From the NCBI RefSeq assembly GCF_037975245.1, contig NC_092576.1:1917501-1981500 (forward strand): a DNA stretch of 64,000 bases, given 5' to 3'. Positions within the stretch are counted from its first letter, which is position 1. Every line of letters begins with the position of its first letter. Source of the DNA: Apostichopus japonicus. Its lineage: Eukaryota; Echinodermata; Holothuroidea; Aspidochirotida; Stichopodidae. The position numbers and the translations under genes were made by a program. Shown here one piece after another: positions 42,479 to 56,700 of this stretch. The notes below the pieces were generated by a model. It was not told the DNA's origin. It ran no database searches and was given only the letters and a program-made list of their open reading frames with translations.

Positions 42479-44342
42479 TTAGCAGAAACCATCGTAAAAG
42501 CTTTGAAAATCGGAAAACACAAGCAGATTAAGTTCTGTGAATGTCATTTATATGATAATGCTGCATTCATATTTACCATAAAAAGACAACGCTCTACATA
42601 AAACCCCAGACTGCATTTTGTAGTATTCACACCAATTCACAGCACCCATTTTGTTCAATCGCAACTCAAACCATCCTTATAACATCATGTAGTTTCTGTA
42701 AGTTGTATCTGTTCATCATTAGTGTGTTTGTCTGTTTGATATCCATTGAAGTTCGAAGACCATTCACATTTACACTCAAAACACACTGCGTCAAGTACTC
42801 GGTGTCTGCCAAATTCCCTCACCCTAACAACTGTTTCGATCCAACCCATAAGTCGATATCTATGTTTTTTATGTTTTTGAACATATCAAAATTTCATAAT
42901 TTGCAAACTTGAAAAATTCTTACCACAACAAGAGAGAAGAAAAGAAAGTAAAATATAAAACGAAATTATCAAAATAATTTTGTGAAATTTAAATAGTTTT
43001 ATTGATATATCTAGTATAAAGTAAGCTCTTAGCATCACAGTTTGTGAAGTTCTGCTAAGAAGGAAGCAGAAATCTAAAGGAAATCAGGCTTCTGCATTTG
43101 GTCCCGGAACATTCCGCAGGAAACATCCAAACTGCAAATTTTCATTTTAAGGTCTAAACATATACCTGTTACTAGGTTATAAGGTATTTACAATATCACA
43201 ACAGACAGGTTTGTATTTGGGTTCGCCGAAATATAAATGATTAGTTCTGATGATGAAAGAGATCAAAAGTAGAGCTTAAACAGTTTAAATTCACTTCTTT
43301 TTCTTATTGACATACTTTACAAACTGAATCTTGAGAATAAATAAACAAACAAAACACTAAAATACATGCTTCTCCTGAGAACTGCATTAGCACACAATAG
43401 GGACATATGATAAAACAATAGAAAGAAAGATCACATTACAAATATTTAAATTACAATGGATTGATTGTTAAATACATGTCTTAACTACAAATCTAATGAA
43501 CAGAAGGAAAGAAGAAAAAAAAAGACATGAAAAATAAAAAAATGAAAAATATTGAAAGATTTTTTTACATTTTATAGAAAAAGCAAGGTGTTTAAATGGG
43601 ACTCTATTTAATGTTTTTAAAAGAACCATTTGTCAATATTTTACAAGACTTTATTCAACAGCATAAAATACAAGAGAAATAACAAAAAAAATAACCACAA
43701 AAAAGACACTCTTTAGTATAAGGCATTTTTTTTGGGGGGGGGGGGGGGAACCTTTGTTTTACTGCATTTTAAATCTGTACACTTTTGATTTGCTTTATTT
43801 ATAAATTAAAATAAAAAAAGGAGAATTGAGTCTGTTTATACTGTTGTTTCCCTCAACTCAACTACATCAGTAGAAGGATACAATAGCCGATAATGTTGCT
43901 TAAAATGGGTACTATATATATTGGTCAAAGCTTAACCATGATATGTTCATATTCTAACCTAGTAGGGATGTGTTGAGTACACTTTTTCCATCAAACTCCA
44001 GATTCTTATTTATAGGAAGGAAGGATTGTGTCTAGGTAAAGAAGGGTGGATTCCTGGAGATGCATTTCAGTTCATAGATCTGTCTGTTTGTCGTCAAAGT
44101 CGGTGTGATATGTTAGCTACATTGCCTAGCCACTGCTGTCACATGTTGAGCTACAATATATACATGTTACTAAGGAATAAATGTCCTTACTTTGTGACAA
44201 AGTCAGGAGACCAATACTAGGGGAAATATTACAACCTAAGGAAACCTAATTAAACCTAATTAAAATCGCTGATTGTTCTCTTATTATGACAGTGTATTAC
44301 AGTAACTGTTGTTAGGAATGAGAAGGTTCATAGCAGTCTCCT
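42479..44342. other. intergenic, AT-rich; possible RFX6 3' UTR part
   Basis: No supportable exon. TTTATT at 43794-43799 (AATAAA on the minus strand) is a candidate RFX6 polyadenylation signal. A G-run lies at about 43735-43748. The 60-70 codon plus frames at 42703 and 44026 have no family motif. Confidence 0.4.
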
Positions 44343-44720
44343 TTAGTTCTTTCCCAAAGCACTTGGGACGGTCAATAAGAAGTCGTTGATGATCTGCTGG
44401 TAGATAGCTGGTGCATCAAGCTTCAAGTGGGTTGCAAACCCAACCATGGGAGGGACAGAGTTCTCATAAAGTTCCTTCATCCATTCCCACAAAAATACCC
44501 GCCATGATAGCTTCCTTTTACAAGGCATGAGTGGTGATATGTGCTCATACCCAGCAATAGCTAAATCCCCTAGCACACATCTTAGTCCATACCGTACATG
44601 TGTGGCAAGGAGGAACAGTGTTGCCATCTGTCGGTAGTGTGGTACATCCGTTTCCATCTGGTTGGTATATAGCCTGGCCCTCCTGGAGGGAGAAATATCC
44701 AACAGCAATCTCCTCTTAGT
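44343..44720 (-). other. 126-codon open frame in the RFX6 3' UTR, function unknown
   Basis: Directly after the RFX6 stop, in a different frame, a reading frame stays open for about 126 codons. It begins after a TGA at 44721-44723. The first ATG-coded Met is well inside (METDVPHYRQM), leaving about 100 residues. The sequence is protein-like in composition (RLYTNQMETDVPHYRQ, RVFLWEWMKELYEN, APAIYQQIINDFL), but I recognise no family. It could be a decayed coding exon, part of a transposon gene, or chance. Confidence 0.3.
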
Positions 44721-47700
44721 TCATACCAAAGACACTGGAGATGGGCGGTAGGGAGTCGGTACCACCAGTGGGTAGTGCGGGTACATCTGGTGGCAGGGGA
44801 CTGGTGTTGACCGTTCCCAGTTGAGTGATATGTGGTGTGTCTTGGGTGTAGGGGCTGGTGCCCACCATTTGATGGTAATCTGTGGTATGTCCATGTAATC
44901 TCACATTGGATGCAGTCACAGGTGCTGCAATGGACGATTCTGTTTCACATGATTGAAAGGAAAGAAGAGAGGCAATGAATAATTTAGTTAGTTTTAGCCA
45001 AAAAATAAAACACATGATTCTTTGAAAACTTCTCAGCCGTGCACAATAATTGTTTTTTTCAACCACATATGCACTTTCTACTTCAAACAACTTGCTTGAT
45101 TTTTCTCAATATGCTCTCATAAGCAGTTACTAAAATAAAGTGTATATAAAGGGAAGTACAAATGTAAAAGAAAAGATTTAAAAATAGCTAGTTAGCAAAG
45201 AGTTAATTATGAATGTAAATGTTCCGCAGATATTCAAATTGATGTGTACCGTACAAGGATGGTAGTCTGTACAGTATATCTGAGATTCTGCTCCCTATAT
45301 ATGTGTTGCTTCACATCTTATTGCTGATGTAGCTATATGGCGGTCGGCAGCAGTCCACATCAAACGGTACAAAATCTTACCAACCAGTACCATTTTGAAA
45401 TTGATATCTTTCAGACCATTACGAATCTGTATTTTAATTAACATATTTCTGACCAGCAAATCGCTGATTGCTAACACCTGTACTTATTTGCCACCATTAA
45501 AGAGAGAATTGAATTCTAAGCATGTTAACATAGTGACCCAAACTAGCCAGGATATTGAATCAAAACTGCAGTGTGAATTGTCTCCCTCGAAAGGTAATGA
45601 GGGCGGTAATGAAGAACTCAGGGAAACGAAAACTGGCTGAACTTGTCCAGTGTACATCTCTGCTTCTTTATATACTTTCTATGTTTAAAGTTTTCCCCTT
45701 TCATAATTCCTTTTTCAAGGTCCGACCATACAAGCGGGATAGTTACCTCTGGTGTTGTATCCGGGCCCGGAGATAGAATCGTTTGGACTCGGATAAGCAG
45801 GGTGGTTGACCCTTGACCTCTGTTCATCTCGTTGAGAGTAATTTCGGCTGATGACGGAGACTCTTTGAACGTTTGGACGCGGACCAGAAGTGAACCCGTC
45901 TGCACTCTGAGAGACAGGGTTTTGGAAAGAGTAACCTGAGAAAACAAAGGCAAACACGAACAGTAATAGAGATTAGTTTTGAAGATCTGATGTTTTCACA
46001 GCCTAGTTTTTTATTTTATGGGTGATTGTTAGCCATGTTTTGAATGTTAGGTTATAACAGTTACTGTGTGTGAGATTTCGATTCTAGTGGAATGTTCTTC
46101 AAATGGCGAACTGAAAGGAAAACAGACATAGGACAATTGTAATATGGACAGACAATTTTGATTGGATCAATTGAGCAACGAAAAGAGTAATATTAGAAAG
46201 AACAAGACAGGCAGTGAGTTGAAAGGAAGCAATACACGAAAATGTTGCAGGATGGCTATTTGTGAACATGTTTTTTCTCTCTCTCACTATGATTCCAGTT
46301 TTAACATTAATTGAGACACGTACCAGCTGAGGCTGCGTTATATCCGTTGATTGATTGTCCCAGTCCATTAGCGCCCTCTTGTATCTCCATGGTAGCACCC
46401 GTCCCCTTGGTACCCACTGCACAGCTCCGATAGTAAACGTCATCCTGGGTAGGGTCCATGGGACCGTACGGACCAGATGATCCGTCCCGGCTGTAGTAAG
46501 GCAAATTAGAATAGCTGGAGTATAACACACTAGGAGGATAATAGGACGAATAAGGTCCGAAATAGCTGCCGCTTCGAAACGACGGTTGGTAACTTTTACC
46601 AGACTGGTCGAAATATAGATCGCTATTAGCCAACGGTTGGGTGTGGACGTTACTAGAGGGCGGCATCATATTATAATTCTGACTGATGACGCTGTTTCTC
46701 ATTGATGACATCACAATGGGCGACATCGGTGGCGTCAGCATGCTACTCCTCGAGGGGTAACTTCCGTTATTGATGGCGTGCTGTTGGTAGGGCGTCATGG
46801 CGCCCGGTAGGTCTTTGTCATAGGACATGGACTGGTACTCCATGAGGCCTTCCCGGTTGTACCTTTCGGAGTAATCCTCTCGTTTACAGTTTGTGACGTC
46901 ATTGGTGTCTTCACTGTGAATCTTAGAGGGAGCTGTTCTGTTTGCTAGGAAACAAGAGCCCGGCTGATTTTGGAGTGGCCTTGGTATGTTGTCTAGTTCT
47001 GGAGGAGAAAGGAGGGAAACAATTGGGCACTTACATTTTTAGATGAGATAAATTCAAACAATTTGAATTTCAGTACATTTTTATTTTGATGATATAACAA
47101 GAGGATCAATAGTCCTACCTGTTTCTGTTACGTTAGGTAATATTTTAAGGGAAAGTTCGCATTTTCTGTGATTTTTTTTCACCTTGATCATTGTAAAAAC
47201 TCTGCATAATTGTTCACATGTTTTATTAATTGGCATGTGGGATTAATTCATGTTGTAGGTTTTTAATTTTCGGAATAAATTTTTGGTCCTTTTGAAATAT
47301 TTCTCCAAACCCCAAACCGGAGATTGATTTACCATTCGGCCAGTTGGACCTGTGTCCTGCACCGATCTAGACAGCCTCGAAAATAAAAGTGCAAACGAAA
47401 CGATGCAATGAGGGGGAAAAACTAAACTATTAAAATATTCAACAAGTAAACCCATCGGTACATGTTTTTTTTCTTTTTGGTCCGTTCATATTGATTTCCT
47501 CATTCCAGTCTACGGCAGATAGAACGCTACGAATTAAATTTAAACAAATGCACCTTACTGCGCATTCACGGTATAAAACATATCAACTGCGTTAATGCAA
47601 ATCCAACGCGTAGCTATGTTGCATTTTTACTACCAGTTAAGCGCTCTTTCAATTTACGGTCCTCACAGGGCCACTAACAGGTGAATCCGGCTCCCGGTCC

Positions 47701-50700
47701 ATACCTCCTATCCCATAATAGTCATTGTAATCGGGACATTTATAAGGGGTTAATCAACGGTCTAGCGTGCGTTACTCACAGGATTAATGCACGATCGGGG
47801 GATAATGCAAGCGATGCACGAGGGCGGAGCCCGAGTGCATCCAGCGATAGCATTAACACCCGGAGTGCATTAATCATGTGAGTAACGTACGCTAGACCGT
47901 TGATTAACCCCGTTCATTCATACACTACCATTTGTGTGGGGGAAAAATCATAAAACAAAACATTTTTGGTTACATATAACCAAAGATTTATTAAAGTGAT
48001 GCCCCGTAATTTTACCGTGCGTTACTCACAGGATTAACCACGGTCAGCTGACCTGAATGGACCAATAGGATTTAGGAATCTTTACTAAGTATGCATTAAA
48101 GTATATTCAACTATGGTTTCCTTGAAATAAGTGACTGTTATTGAAGCTCACCGGCTGCTTTTGTGTGTTTCTCCAGCCTGTTCTGCAATTCATTTTCTTT
48201 GTCATTGTTAAACTGTGATTCCACTGCAAGGAGGATGTATTCATCCAGGAGCATCCGTATTAAGTGAAATGATGCTACAAGTCAAAAAGAAAATATATAA
48301 TAAAATATTGAAATCTTAACGAAAACAATTGATTTGACTGCATTTTCGGTGTATTTTTAGTTTCTTGGTAAAGTCAAAACGATATACACGCTACCGTGTC
48401 AGTCTGTGTCTGAAACACGGGACCAAGTGATTGTTCTCGGGAACGGGCTTTGCCAGATATGGGCAACTAAGATCTTCTCTCTGTTCCTTCATTTCCTACC
48501 CATACATCTCGTTCTCCCAAGTCGCGAAAACGTTTTGAGCCGAAGGTGAGAGACTTGAACCACGTTGGTTTAAGATTTAGCCTGTCGCTAATTATGATAT
48601 TAATAACCATGAATGGCTATGATAAAACAATACACAAATCGATTAGTTTATAGATGTCCTTCATTGTTTAATGTTTCTACACGAATAAGCTTAGGACATT
48701 TTAACATATTTCAACAATGATACTATACAAGTCCCGTCCAAAGTTAATACGTACCAAAACTCTTTGCGTTGTTTAGTGTTAAATTATGCATAACTCTGGC
48801 ACCAAAGAAAGACCACTTTAATAAAAAGTCTTGCGCCCTCTTCTTTAATGACTTTCCATTTTGTTTGCTGGGCTGTAGAAAAATAAATATAAATATATAA
48901 TTAATGGTGCCTCTGATGAGAGCAATGGTTTTAAATTAACGCGAGCACGACGGTGGCATTTCAACACCACTGAGCATTTGGTTCGCTCCTGCCTCGAATC
49001 TCATTTGAACCTATTTGGTATTCAAAGTGGATATCGCGACCCTTCCAGGAATCGTCGAAACTTTTCTAAGGTCGACCCAAAAGTTCGGGAGATAAAACCT
49101 TTAACATAATTGTCTTCACCTTTCACAAAATATAACACCATTTTGAAACTCAGCACCCTTCAACTTAACGATAAAAAATTTCACAAACTCTGGGAAAATA
49201 TTTAACTCCATCCCGTATAGGCCCCTTCCTCTAGGCCATCACATCCACCAATGCAAGGTCGACATGGTGTAAATTGGGATCAACAATCCAAACAAACATT
49301 TACCTTGATCACTTTTGTTTCGACGACTTGATCAAGCCATTCGGTGAAAGCCTCTACGGTGGCTTGCTTCTTGAGTAATTCTCTAAAGTCCCTCAGAACT
49401 AATGAATTGAAAGCTGTAGAAGACGAAAACAAACATTGAATATGATGACTCAACTGAGAATAGTGTAGATCAGGATGTGGGCTTGTGACCTATAAGGTTT
49501 GCAATGCAGGTGAGTCGAGTCCTGAATAGATCATGTTTTGTATTCTTGGGCAAGGCACTATATCTCCATTTGCCTCTCTTCACCCAGGTGTATATATGGT
49601 GACTTGTGAGGTAACTTGTAAACACAGTTGCGTGCGCCGGTCTGCGGCTGTACCCAGGCTATGGGAAGTACCCCAAGGGGAACTCGTTTAGATGTGGTGC
49701 ACTGAAGTGCCCCAGGAGGGATTGTTTGAATTGTGCACACTTTGATGTGTAGGTGTGACAAGTTACCAATGACTATAGGTCATGTGTTGTAAGTCTTGTG
49801 AAGGGGGCCTTGGCCTCAAACAAGACTGTAAACCTTCAACTTTAACGTTAACCTTAACTGTTCACTTAGAAATGGAATTATTGTGTTGAAATAGCAAGAG
49901 TAGTGATAGTAAAGAGCGGGGCCACCGGACAAAATTGTTACCGGCGGTCAGATCCAACCAAGTTGACGCTGGGCCCTGAAACAAGCGGAGCATTTGCCAA
50001 CTAGAATGAAACAATATATAGCATCTTTTGTATTACTGAAATTGTACTACTTTCCAGGGGACTCAGTTCCCCCATTGGTCCCACCCAGTGACAGCCAGAC
50101 GCCGATGGTTTCTGCTGTCTCATAACTCTCTTAAAATGACAACGTCATCTGGTTATACGTTTCTGTACTATACTCACATTCTGCGTTAAGTTCGTTGTCA
50201 GGATCCTCCGTGCTGGTTGTTAACAGTGCCTGCGATCCGATATTGTTTAAGTCAACTTTCTCTAGATCGGATCCCATTTGGTCCACTGTTTCTTGATCGA
50301 ATAGAACTGGCCGTGCGGTCTATATATGGTGAAAGGAAAGATGTGCACGTGTTAATTGAAATGATTGAATGTTATATTGTTTGTAACTGATTCACTTGTA
50401 CACAAACTTTATCCTGCCACGCACTCAGTTCTCCTTCGGTCTGGAAGGCATCTGAACTTTAACCTCAGCACGAGCATCCTTATGCTTATGCTGACTAGAT
50501 TAGTAGTGTTGTGTTCACTGTCTGTAATATAATTAGCAAACTATAACTACACTCTTTATCATATTTATAACTCTTACATTATGTTCACTTCATACTACCC
50601 CATCCCTCACCCACCCCTCCCCACCCCTCCACCACCCCTCGTGATTCGCTTAACATAAAATCAATCCATCTCTCCATTAATCTTACGCCAGTGGCATATT

Positions 50701-53700
50701 TCCTACTTATCGTATGTTAGATCGACTTTACCATCCAGTGTGAATACCCAGCTGTCTCCACCAGAGAAGGTTATAATGTTATACAGCAACTGTACATATA
50801 CTGTCAATATGATTGTCTTCAAGCATGGCATTCTTTAGAGCAGTATATATTTCGTGGTACTTTAGCATAACGATATTGTCCCAACTTTCTGACTTCAGTA
50901 AGTTTACTTCGGGACTTCATAATTATTCATGAAATCATACATACGTCATTCCATTATTTGCATATTACCTGTGCAAGATGAAGGAAGGAAGTTTGTCGTT
51001 TCAATGACTGGACAAATCTCCTAGCAACCGTTATCTTGGCATCTTGTAGATTCTCCGGTAAACTTTCCATAGCAGTCTGTAACCACTTCTCCCATTGGCT
51101 AGCGAAACTTCTGATCTCTGACAGAAGACTGCAAGAGAAATTTAAAACAGGACCATGATGAGGTGACAAAGTTCAAACCGCGCATTTATGGTGGAAGAGG
51201 ATTGAATCGGAAGGGGTGGGAGGGGGGGGGGGTTACTAAGGGCGGGGCGGGTAGAATTAATCCTCTATGCATTGCGTTCTTTTTAAGAAACGTCACCCAA
51301 CAAAGAACCTTGGCACAAAAACTAAACAACTGATTCGCTCCAGGGGGGTAGAAAACTTCCAAAAAGTGGGGAAGGGGGGGGGGATACAACATCAGAGGGG
51401 CACTTTCTCATTCCACAACCACCACTCGTTATGCTATAAACCAATACACACCGGCCATATTACTTGAATATATATGAAATGTTAGTATGCTATCAATACT
51501 GTTATGGTGCACGTGAATAATTAAAATCAAATATTAAAATTAACAAAGGCTTAAGATATCCAAAAGAAGGGGCACATTTTATTTGCCAGTAGGGCACATT
51601 CGCTATTTTGGAAACAAGTAGCGGGCACGTGTCCCCAGTGCCCCCCCCCCCGTCTCCTACCTCCTGATCCGTTCTCAAGTCCGTCAACCCCTTGCACTGA
51701 AACGGTGACCGTGTGGTCATCGTCGATTCGTGACGATTCCCTCAGACAAAGGAACAGAAACTACACACAATATCATTCAAAATGGTGAGAAGAGATATGC
51801 ATTGCGTATACCGCTAATTATTTTGCAATTAACAGAAGGAACTGACATTTAAGTAAATAACGGAAATATGAGTCATACAAAACTAAAATTGACATTTACA
51901 GTGATGGTAATCAATAAATACCCTGTATCAAAACAAGGTATTATAATTTGTCAAAATTAGCGGGAATAAACCTTGGTGGAAATGTTCATAAAATGTCTTA
52001 CTTTTCGGGCATTTCTTGCATCGTGGCCGGTATAAGTATGTCAATGGTTGTCTTGTACAGTATAGAGTCACATATGCAAATTAGATCGACGACGATGTTA
52101 TTATCAACCAATGGGAGCAAATGATCGGGCATTCCTTGCCAAAAGTGAAGTAGAAAATTTGGAATCTAGAAATTCAAAATAAAATATTTTAGATTAGAAA
52201 TATAACGATATTACACATAAAAACAATTTGAAAAGTTTGCTACTCGTAATAAATATATGAAATATATGTTGAAACCGACTCTTCTCTCTCGTCGGTTTAT
52301 TTCATGTTTTGTGTACTCCTGCAATACGGTTAGTCCATGTGAAACATTAACCAATCAGACGCGGGTATTTTCTGTGACGTATTGTATATTCATTAAGAAG
52401 ATGTTGTAAGACACTACGGAGAAGTGACAAACCTTAGTTTCCCTTAAGATAATTATTTCCTATAAAATATTTCTGGCAGCCAAGCTTTGTCAATACTATG
52501 TCTCCTTTTTTTGAGAAATTCTAGTTTCCGAACCACGAAATGCATATGACATGCCCTTGACCTATTCGAAGTCATAAAAAAGTATCCCCAATATACGCTT
52601 TCTAGAATCAACCAATCAGTGAAGAACTTTCACTCATGTGAGACGTTGGCCTACCGTGTCTTCTTCGAAATTTCGACGAAAGAGTTAATATAGAAACCGT
52701 ACTTTGTAAACCTTACGACTGTCGTAATTAATCATTGACTGTGTGTGCAAGTTAGATGACAGTTACAACAATTCTTACGTCAGTGAATGTGAAACAAAGG
52801 CTTGGGTTATTAGCAAAGTTCCCGAGTATCCCTTGTTATTAATGACGCGAGCTCACTGGTCACGTGAATGAAGGATCATTCACCGATTGGTTGTCTCGAC
52901 ATTGGTTGATCGTGTGACTAAGACAACGGTTAGATCAACTCGATTTGATATTAATCAAGGATTACTTTTGGCGGGGAAAAATAACTTTTGATATGTTCTT
53001 GACCGTACTATCGGTATAGCTAAATCAGCTGGACTACAAAAGCTAGTATTAGTTCTATTTTTTCGCTCTCTCTTTTTTATTTTTGCCTTTTCCTTTCTTA
53101 ACTGCGATATTCAAGTAGAAGATACTCTTTCTATTCATAACTAATATACTTACTTCATCGAAAGCAGCGTTGATTACTGTATCTAGGATGCACTGACAAT
53201 GTGTTTTGTACATAACCAGTAGCGTGTCTGCCTGTAATGGGAAGAGGAAATCAAAATATCAAAACTCTTTCATCAAAATTAAAGGAGAACAATTACACAT
53301 CAGACCGCTAATGTGACGTCATGATATGTTTGGTGCATAACACACGCCCATTATCTACCGGCCCGGGCCTCTTCTAGGGGAGGCGGAAGAAAGTTGAATA
53401 ATGGTGGAGGGTGCAGACAAGCTTCGAGGAACAATAGGACATGTGACATTCATGGTCTTGTTTGAAAATGGGATCCTCCCTTTCCCTTTCCATTGCTATA
53501 CGCTCCCCTTGTCCTCTTCTGTTTCTTAACGTTTATTTGACACAACCCATTGCTATATACGAAATGGGTAAGACGAATGACCCTACATATATTATAACAT
53601 AAACTAAATTAATGCATTTTCTTACCTTTTCTTTCGATATCGTAAATGGGAGGATTAAGTGTTCTGCATTCGGGAATTCTGGTAATAAAGTACCCGTCTT

Positions 53701-56700
53701 TGAAGCTAGTGAATATTTTCTCGTGAAACCTCCCTGTGTAGAAAATCATGTAAAATGAATATATGGCAACAGTATTAAACATTTGAAACAGAGAGCGTGC
53801 TTTTGAATGCAATTTTAGTTTAATTTCTGTTTATGTTCCCTCTGACAGAAAGGACTACAAAACAGACTACTGTAAGGTTTCACTAATCAAGGGCTCTAAA
53901 AACATCGCTCGTCATTTCTCCAACCCCCCCCCCTCCCTTCCTCCCAAACACACACAACAAACTGACGCTGACCACTGTAAATCTTACTAGATATGGGATT
54001 GGAACCCCACCCCTCCGTCCCACCTTTCCTTACCCTTCTCCCATCATTCTGCTTCTGTTCTCAGTTCGATGGTAAGTCACACATATTAGGAAGGAAGCTA
54101 TTGTAAATACTTTGATTTGTGGGCTTGCACAATAAAAACTATAAACAAAAACCTGTAATCTCAAATATGGCAGAATCCAGCCCCCTCACTCTCCCCACCA
54201 ATCAAAAATTTACAAAAACCTCGCGTGGGCACTCACGCGCTTATAACCTGCAACCTTTTACTAAGATAATAACCTTGATGGAACTTGCTTAGTAATATAT
54301 ATGTTCAGACAGCTAAATGCTATACACAGCACGATAAACCCAACACGTGACATTACATACCTCTCTAACAAAAACTTCTCAATAACTTGGAATTTATTAT
54401 TATTTTCCCGTCACATAATTATATTCTTATGAAGAAACATCCCACACAGACCATCCCATCATAAACACAGTTACATGAACGCTTTCAAATATTTACCGAC
54501 TAATCACCTCTTCTCCAACCCGCATGCCCCTTTCCCGAACAGTCCACCCCCCCCCCCCCCCACATACACTTTCGATCCTTATAATAATTGCGCTTATTCA
54601 ATACCCCGTAGCAATGTCGTTTGCGATTACTATTGTGTCATTATTTTGTGGAAATAACCTTAAAGACAGTCCGCTATACCCTTCCTTCTAACATATACAT
54701 CGGGGTTATGACGTGTAACCTTGTATATACTGCTCATGTAGGTGTGCACAGTGGACTGATTATTTGCTCACGTGCAAACCTTCTTGATAACTTCTGCGTT
54801 TCGTTATCTGACTTTTCATACATTTCAGTATTGTAAATTAAATTATGCCTATAGTACCGATCAGATTATAAACGAGAATACAACTAATAAGCTAGGCTAT
54901 ATTAACCATATACCGTCACACAATGCCTAATGTCAGTCTCCATATTTAATTAAAGAAAAGAGAAAAAAAATATTCACTCCTCAAAACTAACATTACAACC
55001 ACTTGAGATTTAAAAAAAAACTTGTAAGTTTAAAAAGATCCTTCCAAAAAATTTTATTAAAAAATTTTCACAACAAAAAGTGATAAAAAAAGAAAAGAAG
55101 AAAAAGCGGGTTCGGTTTTTTGCTCGTCGGATTTGATTAAAGAAAAGAAGGGGAAAACACTAGGCAGGATAATGATACGGCTGTAAGCGCTTACGTTTCT
55201 TAAGTGGTTGAAGACTGCGGCTTACAAGAGTGAGGCGTAATTACAGTCTTAATCCTTCCTAGTGCTTATTGACATTAGCAAGTTAATACGAGAATCGGAA
55301 GAAGTTGGTAAACAGAGTGAAGAAGAGTATCGTAAAGGTTTCGAGAATGAGAGAAAGAGAAAGAGAGATGGAGACAGAGGTGGAGAGGAGAGAGAGAGAA
55401 AATTTGTCCACTCTAACCAAAACGTGTATCGAAGTGCAATAATGCATGAAGCCTGCACGGTGGCGCCTCGATACTTATTAAAGTGATATAACGAATTTAC
55501 GCGTTTAAAGAAGGATGTATAGACGCATAAAGATGTGACGCGTTGAAATATTTACTTCTTGACGTGAAGGACAGACGTATATTGAGACACACAATACACA
55601 TAGACACATATAGGTGTCTGTGTACTGAAATAAATAATGCTACTGCAGCAGTTTTTAACTAATTTAACTGCCAACAAAGTGATACGTTGATCGAGCTTGT
55701 CTGTAGTTTTGCTTGCTTTTTGGGGGCAAACGTTTACCCAGGATTGGGTAAAATGTTTGTACAATCTTTTAGAGTGAGTCACGAAAAGAAAGGACGTTTG
55801 AAAAAACCACGTGTGTTGACACTTAATGAGATAAGGTATAAAGAAGAAGTGAGGGCGTCTTCCAGTATGGTTAAGCGGTAGGAAATTATTCCTGTTGTTA
55901 ACAAGATGGTGGTGCTTTAGGAATGTAAACGTTGTGCGAAATTAAAGTACTATTACTGTACGTAGTATGAAAATACTGTTGGGTAAAGCTTTGAGGTATT
56001 GTATTGTTAACGCGCAACTGAAACAAGAGGGTGGATCATGTTATATCGACACCCTTCAAGTAAACAGTAAAATGATTACACAAAAAGTAAGGTATATTTG
56101 ATGTGAAAATAATGTTTCTGTTTGCCAAAAGAGAATATTGATTTCGTCAGGGAGTCTTTTGTTTTCTCTCTCCCTTTTACATTTTTGTACTATAAATATT
56201 CCTACCGAAGCTTTTATACACCATGATGGCAATCTACAGATGAACTGAGAAAACTACAGATGTCCTTCACAAAAGGCCTGACGATAAGAGAGACAGGGGT
56301 GGGGCGGGAGGGGTGTACAACTTCGAGGTCCCTAATAATGCAAATTAGCGATTCAAAGAGGTACGCCCGTTGATAGAATCGTTCCCGGTCTCAACCTGGC
56401 TTTCCACACTACTGCATGCAACTGAACCAGCAAAGATAATGGTGCTAATTTTCCTACCAACTATTTGGAACATTGTCAAATATTGTTTGATTTCCCGAAA
56501 TGCAAAATGGATTTCATAACTAACTAGAATTTCATGTAAAACTGATGGTCTTGAATGATGTGTGATATAAGAATGTGAAATCGTGTGTATATTGTGACTG
56601 TTAGGATACATATTTGGGAACATTGGTATAAACTAAACGAATAAGAAAAAGATGAATTTGCTGTCTATCGAATAAACAAGAGGCAAAGGAGGAATAGCTG

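Noticed and set aside
53609-53812. 67-codon minus frame over an RFX6 exon, first read as a divergent exon
   Set aside because: The reading one base over ([20 protein letters not shown]) matches RFX6 and splices in phase; the longer frame is a shadow.
55262-55486. Charged 74-codon plus-strand frame
   Set aside because: It lies in a large RFX6 intron, comes from a purine-rich stretch, and has no splice partners or family motif.
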